Source of the DNA: Vulcanimicrobiota bacterium | GTDB taxonomy: Bacteria; Vulcanimicrobiota; Vulcanimicrobiia; Vulcanimicrobiales; Vulcanimicrobiaceae | DNA length: 5,270 nucleotides | Assembly: GCA_030043675.1 (NCBI GenBank) | Contig: JASHXG010000313.1 | Location: forward strand, 1-5,270 | Reading direction: 5' to 3' | Shown here: in pieces, positions 1-5,270 of the stretch | Position numbering within the stretch: position 1 is the first letter of the stretch | Layout: every line of letters starts with the position of its first letter | Made by a program: the position numbers and the translations under genes | Notes under the pieces: generated by a model | Databases searched by the model: none | What the model was told of the DNA's origin: nothing | The model's input: only the letters and a program-made list of their open reading frames with translations

Positions 1-1053
1 GAAACCGACTGGGAGGACGCCACCGCCATTCACCGTGCCGGCATCAAGACGATGGACTACCTCGCTCCCAACCGCACCGAGCCGGGAAATCCGCTCTATA
101 CGAGCGACGAGAGGGCCTTTGCCCATACTTGCGGCGGCGACCGCATCTACGATCAATGGGACGAGCTCCTCGAATGGGTTACGGCTCCGGCCTCGTCTTC
201 GATGCGAGGGATTTTTGCGCGATACGTGAGGTGGCTCAAGAACGAAGCCACATTCGATGCGATTTTTGAGGACGAAGCCGGGGCCCTTACCGCTTACGAA
301 CAATACGATCCGTTCAAACCGGCCTTTCCGTGCAAGTACAGTAACGAACGATGGCTCACAGACGAGATCGGGCTGAATCAAGCGCCCGCGCTACCCATCC
401 TCTTCAACGGCCTTAACGAGTTGAACGGCGACGATCCTTCTCTTTCCATTCGTCTGCTTGCCGGCAGCAATACGATCGGCGGCAACTATGAGGGCTGTTA
501 CAACGACGCGTGGGATCCAAAAGAGGACGGCTGGCTGTGGCGAGTGGTCGAGAACACCGAGCTGCGCGTCGTCCGCCGGCACAAGCTCTTCGAGTGCATG
601 CTTCGCAGTACGACGCCGGCTGCCGACGCAATCGGCGTTCGCATTTACGCGTACGCATCGTTTCTGCTGACCTACGATCGGTATACGAGCATCTATTGGA
701 CCTACTTCAAGACGCCGTCGGGTCTTCACGTAATGCCGGAAACCCAGCTGGTGGCGGCGTCGCCGCTCCGCTCGAACCCGTCCGTAATCGGCACGTTGAG
801 ATGGCCGGGCGGAGCCTTCGTGCGACAATATCGCGATTGTTACGTCCGAGGAAGCGAGGTCGGTCCCTGCGCGGCGGTGGTTAATCCCGACACCGGCACG
901 TCCCATCCGTTTCCGCCCGAGCTCAAGGAAAAGTACCACCATACGTTGGTGTTGAGAGGCGCCGGCGTGCTCGACGGTGGAACGATCTCGATCCAGGGGC
1001 CCGCGCCGCCGGCGAGTATCGGCGCGGTGCAAGCGGTGATCGTCTTTCGCTAA
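1..1053 (+). CDS. Exported glycoside-hydrolase-like protein, paralogue 1 (5' end cut by window edge)
   Basis: The reading frame is open from base 1 and ends at TAA 1051-1053, giving 350 visible residues. The ATG at 52 is internal: codons 1-51 already encode ETDWEDATAI, which matches residues 74-83 of the next gene. About 73 N-terminal residues, including any export signal, therefore lie outside the window. TIM-barrel-like blocks in order are GIKTMDYLAPNR (visible residues 14-25), FDAIFEDEA (85-93), LPILFNGLN (131-139), NTIGGNYEGCY (157-167) and RIYAYASFLL (214-223). From about 274 a small beta domain contains CAAVVNPDTG and ends in QAVIVFR, as in C-terminal domains of many glycosidases. E90, D91, E92 and E164 are candidate active-site acids. 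Cysteines are at 44, 111, 166, 199, 280 and 290. Roughly two thirds of residues match paralogue 2 by eye. The function as a polysaccharide-acting hydrolase is inferred; a non-catalytic glycan-binding role is possible. Resemblance is to hypothetical glycosyl hydrolase groups such as GHL15 or GH114-like barrels, without firm assignment. Confidence 0.85.
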   Translation, partial: ETDWEDATAIHRAGIKTMDYLAPNRTEPGNPLYTSDERAFAHTCGGDRIYDQWDELLEWVTAPASSSMRGIFARYVRWLKNEATFDAIFEDEAGALTAYEQYDPFKPAFPCKYSNERWLTDEIGLNQAPALPILFNGLNELNGDDPSLSIRLLAGSNTIGGNYEGCYNDAWDPKEDGWLWRVVENTELRVVRRHKLFECMLRSTTPAADAIGVRIYAYASFLLTYDRYTSIYWTYFKTPSGLHVMPETQLVAASPLRSNPSVIGTLRWPGGAFVRQYRDCYVRGSEVGPCAAVVNPDTGTSHPFPPELKEKYHHTLVLRGAGVLDGGTISIQGPAPPASIGAVQAVIVFR

Positions 1054-1144
1054 GACCCGGCGCCGGCCGGCTAGCGAGCGAACTGCCCCTCGTCCCACTA
1101 CCCGGCAATTGGAGCTTCCCGACTCGTCTGCCGATGAGTAGAGC

Positions 1145-1201
1145 ATGAACCTCACGAGACTGCGCCTCGCGGGCGTTTTTATTATTGGCGTCGCGGCATG
1201 C
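1145..1201 (+). other. Type II (lipoprotein) signal peptide with lipobox VAAC
   Basis: This segment encodes residues 1-19 of paralogue 2. Two arginines precede a hydrophobic run (LAGVFIIGVAA), followed by the cysteine at 1199-1201 that would be lipidated and become the first mature residue. Residue +2 is Ser, which in proteobacterial sorting rules would favour the outer membrane; whether that rule applies in this organism is unknown. Confidence 0.75.
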
Positions 1202-2413
1202 TCGAACGGTGGACCTTCCATTTCGCCAGCGCTGCCTCAAGCGCGCCTGGCGCCGGCATCGTCTTCCGCGATGACCCACGTCCTCACGGCCGACTATCTT
1301 GGCGGGACGCACGGAACCCACTCGATCGAATGGTCGCAGGCAGCGCCGTATCTGACTTGGGCCGAAACCGATGCATCCGATGCCACGGCAATTCATGATG
1401 CCGGAATCAAGACCTTAGCCTACGTCGCTCCGAATCGCACTGAACCAGGCGGAAAGAACCCACTCTACAACAAGAATAACGCGACCTTTGCTCACACTTG
1501 CTCCGGCGAGCGCATCTCCGATCAATGGGACGGCGTGACGGAGTGGGTCATGGAGCCTTGGTCTTCTGCCCTGCGAGCGCTCTTCGCGCACTACGTCACG
1601 TGGCTTTCCACACAGGGCGATTTCGATGCCATCTTCGAGGATGAGGCCGGCGCACTATCGGCATACGAGCAGTACGACCCATTCAACCCATCACTGCCCT
1701 GCGACTATAACAATTCAACATGGATCGAAGGCGAGACCGAGATGAATCAAAAGCCGTCACTTCCCATCCTCTTCAACGGCCTCAACATGCTCAACGGCGA
1801 CGGCGTCTCCCTCTCTATCGGCTTGTTGAACGGCAGCAATACGATCGGCGGCAACTATGAGGGGTGCTACGACGCCGAAAATCAGATCAAGGAAGACGGC
1901 TGGCTTTGGCAAGATGTCGAAAACACCGAGCTGCAGGTGGCTGCCAAGAATAAGATTTTCGAGTGCATGCTTCGTAGTTCCAAGCCGGCCGCCGACGAGA
2001 TCGACGCGCGCATTTACGCCTACGCATCCTTCATGCTCTCCTATAATCCGTCAACAAGCGTCTATTGGACGTTCTTTGAAACACCATCAAAACTCCACGT
2101 GATGCCCGAAAGCGAGCTCGTCGCGCTTTCACCGACGGTTCCGGCGCCGGCGACCATCGCCGGGCTGGAACAATCAGGCGGAACCTACGCGCGACAATAT
2201 CAAGAATGCTACATCTGGGGCGTCGCCGTCGGCGCCTGCGCGGCGGTCGTGAACTCGGATACCGGTGCATCGCATCCGTTTCCGTTCTCGAAGTACACCC
2301 ATACGCTGGTACTGAGCGGCGCCGGCGTCCTCGACGGCGGCACGATCTCGACCGATGGGCCGGCGCCGCCTGCCAGCGTGGGTCCGGTCGAAGCGGTGAT
2401 CGCCTTTCCTTGA
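1145..2413 (+). CDS. Predicted lipoprotein, glycoside-hydrolase-like, paralogue 2
   Basis: This is the only complete close copy, at 422 residues. The ATG at 1145 is chosen because it places a lipoprotein signal correctly: charged n-region MNLTRLR, hydrophobic core, then lipobox V16-A17-A18-C19. The mature protein should be lipid-anchored at C19 and lie outside the cytoplasm, followed by a Ser/Pro/Ala-rich linker to about residue 43. The barrel-like domain then runs to about residue 330: TADYLGG (48-54), TWAETD (71-76), GIKTLAYVAPNR (87-98), FDAIFEDEA (160-168), LPILFNGLN (206-214), TIGGNYEGCY (233-242), RIYAYASFML (289-298) and LHVMPE (317-322). A C-terminal beta domain (about 348-422) contains CAAVVNSDTG and ends in EAVIAFP. 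E165, D166, E167 and E239 are the most likely active-site acids. Apart from C19 the cysteines are 119, 186, 241, 274, 355 and 365, the same six as in its neighbours. It lies 91 bases after paralogue 1, with no canonical ribosome binding site. The glycosidase role is inferred from fold pattern and context; the substrate is unknown. Confidence 0.88.
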   Translation: MNLTRLRLAGVFIIGVAACSNGGPSISPALPQARLAPASSSAMTHVLTADYLGGTHGTHSIEWSQAAPYLTWAETDASDATAIHDAGIKTLAYVAPNRTEPGGKNPLYNKNNATFAHTCSGERISDQWDGVTEWVMEPWSSALRALFAHYVTWLSTQGDFDAIFEDEAGALSAYEQYDPFNPSLPCDYNNSTWIEGETEMNQKPSLPILFNGLNMLNGDGVSLSIGLLNGSNTIGGNYEGCYDAENQIKEDGWLWQDVENTELQVAAKNKIFECMLRSSKPAADEIDARIYAYASFMLSYNPSTSVYWTFFETPSKLHVMPESELVALSPTVPAPATIAGLEQSGGTYARQYQECYIWGVAVGACAAVVNSDTGASHPFPFSKYTHTLVLSGAGVLDGGTISTDGPAPPASVGPVEAVIAFP

Positions 2414-2461
2414 GCGGTCGCTAAAGGCCCGTGGCGGCAGGGACGCTTCGCCCTAGCCGCC

Positions 2462-3655
2462 GTGCCCTCGCGCGCGTACTCTCAGAGCGTGCTTATGCAA
2501 ATCGCGCGCGCGCTCGCGGTCTGTGCAACGGTGTGGCTGCTTGCGGAGTCGCCGCCGCAACACGTCGCAACGTCGGACTACTTCGGAGGAGGCGTTGGAA
2601 CGCATTTCGTCGACCCATCGGATGCGGCGCGCTGGTTAAGCTGGGCGGAGACCGATGTCGCCGATTCGCCCCGGCTGCGGGCGGTGGGCATCAAAACCCT
2701 GCTCTACACCGACCCCAACCGCACGATGAGCCGCCAACCCGAGGGAAGAGCCGATGAGTCGGCCTTTGCCCACGACTGCGCGGGCGGCCGAATCGAGGCC
2801 TACCGGGCCGGCCAGTATCTGATGGACCCGCATTCAGCTGCCTTGCTCGCGGCTTGGAAAGGCCACGCCCAGCGCTACGGCCGCGCCGGGCAATTCGATG
2901 CGATCTTCGAGGACGATGCCGACGACGTCGCTTATCTGCGCGGCATGCCGTGCCGATACTCTCCCACTGATTGGCTCCAAGCCACGATCGCGATGCAACA
3001 GGCGTTAGGATATCCGATCGTCTATAACGGGCTCTCCAACTTCTCCGATCAAACCATCTCGCCGGCGATTGGCTTAAACGCGACGGCGATCGGCGGAATG
3101 ATGGAACAGTGCTATGCGCGGAGTCCGGCCAGGCCGAAGACGACCGGGCCGCACTGGCTCGTGACCGAGGATACGGAGCTGCGCATGGCCGCCGAAGGCA
3201 AGCTCTTCTTCTGCTACGGCAACGATACAACGCCCGCGGTCAGCGCGCTCGACGGCCGGCTCTACGTGTACGCGTCCTTCCTGCTCGGTTACGATCCGTC
3301 ATCGTCCGTGCTCTGGGAATACTATCAGGGTCCATCGCGCTTTCACGTCATGCCCGAGACGCAACTGGTGCCATTGCAGCCGCGCACGACACCGCGATCC
3401 ATTGCCGAGCTGCGCACCGGAGCGGGCATCTATCAGCGCGCGTTCGGCGCCTGTTACCTCGCAGGCAGCCCGCAAGGCCCGTGCGTGGTCGCGGTCAATC
3501 CGGATGCGCAGGCTCATCCTCTCAATTTAACCGGCTACACGCGCACGCTGCAGATCTCGGGAGGCGGCGTCCTAGACGGCGGCGTGGCACGCGTGGCTTC
3601 GCCGGGCCCTCCGGGTACGCTCGCAGGACTTTCGGCGGTCGTCGCGTTTAGATAG
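2462..3655 (+). CDS. Exported glycoside-hydrolase-like protein, diverged paralogue 3
   Basis: The product has 397 residues from GTG 2462; an in-frame ATG at 2495 would give 386. Neither has a convincing ribosome binding site, and both keep the hydrophobic stretch ALAVCATVWLLA (17-28), a signal peptide or membrane anchor. C21 lies inside this stretch after V20, so it is a poor lipobox. From SDYFGG (38-43) the protein follows paralogue 2: LSWAETD (59-65), GIKTLLYTDPNR (76-87), FDAIFEDDA (145-153), YPIVYNGLS (184-192), TAIGGMMEQCY (208-218), RLYVYASFLL (266-275) and FHVMPET (294-300). The C-terminal beta domain (about 322-397) contains CVVAVNPDAQ and ends in SAVVAFR. The six shared cysteines are 106, 164, 217, 251, 331 and 341. 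Identity to the other two is clearly lower. Two changes are local: FEDEA becomes FEDDA, and the loop from this motif to C164 is about seven residues shorter. Substrate or activity may differ. It sits 48 bases after paralogue 2 and 12 bases before the GT4 gene, so co-transcription is likely. Confidence 0.87.
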   Translation: MPSRAYSQSVLMQIARALAVCATVWLLAESPPQHVATSDYFGGGVGTHFVDPSDAARWLSWAETDVADSPRLRAVGIKTLLYTDPNRTMSRQPEGRADESAFAHDCAGGRIEAYRAGQYLMDPHSAALLAAWKGHAQRYGRAGQFDAIFEDDADDVAYLRGMPCRYSPTDWLQATIAMQQALGYPIVYNGLSNFSDQTISPAIGLNATAIGGMMEQCYARSPARPKTTGPHWLVTEDTELRMAAEGKLFFCYGNDTTPAVSALDGRLYVYASFLLGYDPSSSVLWEYYQGPSRFHVMPETQLVPLQPRTTPRSIAELRTGAGIYQRAFGACYLAGSPQGPCVVAVNPDAQAHPLNLTGYTRTLQISGGGVLDGGVARVASPGPPGTLAGLSAVVAFR

Positions 3656-3667
3656 CAGCGGCGCGTC

Positions 3668-4825
3668 GTGCGCGTTCTCATCATCGCAAAGGACTTTCCG
3701 GCTCCCGGACAACCGCGCGGCGGCGTCTTCGTCTTGCGCCAAGCGCAAGCGCTCGCCGAACTCGGACACGAGATTCGCGTCGTGCGCGTCGTTCCGCACG
3801 CGCCGTCGTGGACGCGCAAGTGGCGAAGCTATCGGGCCATTCCCGAGCACTACTCGATCGAGGGCATTGCGGTCGACTCGATCCGCGCCTTCTTCCCTCC
3901 GCGCATGCTGGGAATGGAGTATCTTCCGCTCCAAGTTGGCGGTGCAATCCGGCGCGTCATCGCGGATTTCGCGCCGGACGTTCTCCACGCCCATTTCCTG
4001 ATTCCCTCGGGGCAACTGGCCGTGCGGCAAGGGCTGCCCACGATCGTGACGGCGCACGGGAGTGATGCTTACGATTGGGCCTGGCGCCGCCCAGGCTTGC
4101 GGCGCGCCGCGGCGGAGGCGATCTTGCGCGCACAAGCGGTCGTCGCCGTTAGCCGATTCATCGAACGCCGCGTGCGCGACCTCGCCGAACGCGACGTGCG
4201 CGTCATCTATAACGGTGCCGACGAACGTCTCTTCGGGCGCCTTACACAGGCAGCCGCGCGCGAGTTGCTCGGCATAGGACTCGATCGTTTCGTGATCGTC
4301 TTCACCGGCGGCGACGCCCGCGGGAAAGGTCTGCACGACCTGATCCAAGCCGCGGGCCGGTTACGCGAGCCCCGCCTGCTGCTCCTCGCCACCGGCCTGG
4401 AAGCGCCCGTCGATTCGATTCGAGCGGCTCTCGCTTCGGCCGGCGTCGAAGCGAGACTCTTCGGCGTTATCGAGCAGAGCGAGATCGCGCAGCTGCTGGC
4501 CGCCGCCGACGTTTTCACGCTTCCCAGTTATCGCGAGGGGCTGCCGGCTTCGATCTGCGAGGCGATGCTCTCGGCGCGACCGATTCTCGCCACGCCGGTC
4601 GGCGGCATTCCCGAGGTCGCCGTTGACGGCGTTCACGGCTACCTCGTCGCGCCCGGCGACGTCGCATCGCTCGAGCGGCGGTTGCGCGAGCTGGCCCGGG
4701 ATCCGGGTGCGGGCGCACGGATGGGCTCGGCCGGGTATCGCTTCGCGCGCGAGCACCTGACCTGGCGCGTCAATGCGCAGCGCTATGACGAGGTGTACCG
4801 GCGAGCACTCGGCGCGACGGCGTGA
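3668..4825 (+). CDS. Glycosyltransferase family 4 (GT-B fold)
   Basis: This 385-residue protein has the usual length and layout of GT4 retaining glycosyltransferases, which move a sugar from a nucleotide-sugar donor to a lipid-linked or glycan acceptor at the cytoplasmic face of the membrane. The N-terminal Rossmann-like domain (1 to about 170) starts with RVLIIAKDFP and a glycine-rich loop PRGGVFV (16-22), with the acceptor-side motifs DVLHAHF (104-110) and TAHGSD (128-133). The C-terminal donor domain begins near VIYNGAD (179-185) and includes VFTGGDARGKGL (211-222), with K220 in the phosphate-contact position. The EX7E motif is E290 and E298 in SYREGLPASICEAM, followed by TPVGGIPEV (309-317). 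There is no signal peptide or membrane helix. GTG 3668 is supported by the canonical N-terminus directly after it. The gap to the preceding gene is 12 bases, so it probably shares a transcript. The sugar and linkage specificity cannot be read from sequence. Its 3' end overlaps the opposing gene by 56 bases. Confidence 0.95.
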   Translation: MRVLIIAKDFPAPGQPRGGVFVLRQAQALAELGHEIRVVRVVPHAPSWTRKWRSYRAIPEHYSIEGIAVDSIRAFFPPRMLGMEYLPLQVGGAIRRVIADFAPDVLHAHFLIPSGQLAVRQGLPTIVTAHGSDAYDWAWRRPGLRRAAAEAILRAQAVVAVSRFIERRVRDLAERDVRVIYNGADERLFGRLTQAAARELLGIGLDRFVIVFTGGDARGKGLHDLIQAAGRLREPRLLLLATGLEAPVDSIRAALASAGVEARLFGVIEQSEIAQLLAAADVFTLPSYREGLPASICEAMLSARPILATPVGGIPEVAVDGVHGYLVAPGDVASLERRLRELARDPGAGARMGSAGYRFAREHLTWRVNAQRYDEVYRRALGATA

Positions 4826-5270
4826 ACAGGGCGCGCCAGTAGCCCAAGCCGTAGGCCACGTGCATGCACGGCAGCGCGGCGGCGACGCAGCCGGCGGCGG
4901 CCCAACCGATCCCATCGCGCCTTGCGCGAAGCATCGCTGCGAACACGTATGCGAGATACGTCAACGGAACGATCGTCGCGATCGCCCAGAACGGCGTAGC
5001 CGCCAATGCCAGCGAGATCGCCAGGGCGGCGACCAGCAGCGGCGGCGCGAAGACGCGCAACGGGACGCGTTGGCGGTGAAGGAGTTGGGTGAAGCGGCGC
5101 CAGTAGCCGTAGCCGAACATCTGGCGCGCAAGCGTTCGCAGCGAGCCGCGAACCTGATAGCGCGCCTCGATTGCGGGCGAGACCACGATCCGGCCGCCGG
5201 CAGAGCGCAGCCGGTAGCCGAACTCGCCGTCCTCGTCCAAAACGATCCGCTCGTCGTATCCGCCCATGCG
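4770..5270 (-). CDS. ExoA-like glycosyltransferase family 2, C-terminal part (5' end beyond window)
   Basis: The visible 166 residues are the C-terminal half of a membrane-associated GT2 enzyme. The frame is open through the right edge (codon 5270-5268 is Arg, then ATG at 5267). That ATG is not the start: RMGGYDER is the internal segment preceding the GT2 acidic motif, so the donor-binding DxD region and N-terminus are missing. Counting from that Met, the motif is VLDEDGEFGYRLRSAGGRI (9-27), where E12-D13 occupies the usual catalytic-base position. RGSLRTLARQMFGYGYWRR (40-58) and the segment LPCMHVAYGLGYW (132-144) match the pattern of succinoglycan-type ExoA glycosyltransferases. Between them are hydrophobic segments at about 71-92, 94-113 and 119-140, predicted membrane helices. 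TGA is at 4772-4770. The last 17 or so residues (about 149-165) are encoded inside the 3' end of the convergent GT4 gene. The expected role is sugar addition to a lipid-linked exopolysaccharide intermediate. The ExoA resemblance is from recalled family features. Confidence 0.9.
   Translation of the reverse strand, partial: RMGGYDERIVLDEDGEFGYRLRSAGGRIVVSPAIEARYQVRGSLRTLARQMFGYGYWRRFTQLLHRQRVPLRVFAPPLLVAALAISLALAATPFWAIATIVPLTYLAYVFAAMLRARRDGIGWAAAGCVAAALPCMHVAYGLGYWRALFTPSRRVLAGTPRHSAAH

Larger units (their letters stand above)
1..3655 (+). repeat. Tandem array of three paralogous genes
   Basis: Three homologous genes lie head to tail with no other gene between them, separated by 91 and 48 bases. 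Copies 1 and 2 remain similar at DNA level: 33 identical bases at 462-494 and 1831-1863 cover the NTIGGNYEG block, and 20 identical bases at 394-413 and 1763-1782 cover PILFNG. Copy 3 keeps the protein motifs but not this DNA identity. The order of events suggested is an older duplication giving copy 3 and a later one separating copies 1 and 2. Further copies could exist to the left of the window. Confidence 0.8.

Noticed and set aside
52..1053. ATG at 52 as the true start of the first gene
   Set aside because: Codons before it align with paralogue 2 (ETD..DATAIH.AGIKT), so the ATG is internal and the gene begins outside the window.
1057..1075. GC-rich palindromes (CCGGCGCCGG, GCCGGCCGGC) just after the first stop, as a terminator
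   Set aside because: They overlap each other, leave no proper loop, and have no T-tract after them. Such short palindromes are expected in DNA this GC-rich.
1109..1137. Possible promoter (TTGGAG with a -10-like box) ahead of paralogue 2
   Set aside because: The -10 candidate (CGATGA) is a poor match, and no other sigma signature was seen in the 91-base gap.
391..1221. Long minus-strand open frame (276 codons) opposite paralogue 1
   Set aside because: The translation is arginine-rich without recognisable motifs and crosses the intergenic gap. The plus-strand frame is supported by homology to two neighbours; this is a shadow of high GC content.
2516..2527. Lipobox LAVC in paralogue 3
   Set aside because: The residue before Cys is Val rather than Gly/Ala/Ser, and the cysteine sits in the middle of the hydrophobic core rather than at its end.
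3572..4348. Minus-strand open frame (258 codons) opposite the paralogue 3 / GT4 junction
   Set aside because: It runs antisense to a well-supported GT4 gene and shows no domain pattern.
5265..5267. ATG at 5267 (minus strand) as the start of the GT2 gene
   Set aside because: It falls just before the internal GGYDE segment of the GT2 catalytic domain. The frame continues upstream to the window edge, so the protein is truncated there.

Overview
The window is high-GC, densely coding bacterial DNA. Several genes start with GTG and none has a strong Shine-Dalgarno sequence. It reads like a chromosomal surface-polysaccharide locus. The taxon cannot be fixed from sequence alone. Composition and protein style would suit an under-sampled soil lineage such as Candidatus Eremiobacterota (WPS-2), but that is a low-confidence impression. 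No RNA genes, insertion sequences, CRISPR arrays or phage genes were seen.

Positions 1-3655 hold three consecutive, same-strand paralogues of one family of about 400 residues. The first is cut by the left edge, the second is a predicted lipoprotein, and the third has a hydrophobic export signal. All three share a TIM-barrel-like pattern: beta-strand blocks ending in acidic or polar residues, the key one being FDAIFED(E/D)A. A small C-terminal beta domain follows, resembling the tail of many glycoside hydrolases. Each carries the same six cysteines. The best description is a family of exported, hypothetical glycoside-hydrolase-like proteins. The enzyme class and substrate are inferred, not shown.

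Positions 3668-4825 encode a GT4 (GT-B fold) glycosyltransferase, starting 12 bases after the third paralogue and probably co-transcribed with it. Converging on it from the right edge, and overlapping its 3' end by 56 bases, is the C-terminal part of a membrane-bound GT2 glycosyltransferase resembling succinoglycan-type ExoA.

Taken together, the two glycosyltransferases would build a glycan at the cytoplasmic face of the membrane. The exported paralogues could trim, bind or remodel such a glycan outside the cytoplasm. That link rests on gene neighbourhood and fold-level resemblance only. The most interesting element is the tandem triplication, with two close copies and one diverged copy that differs around the presumed active site.
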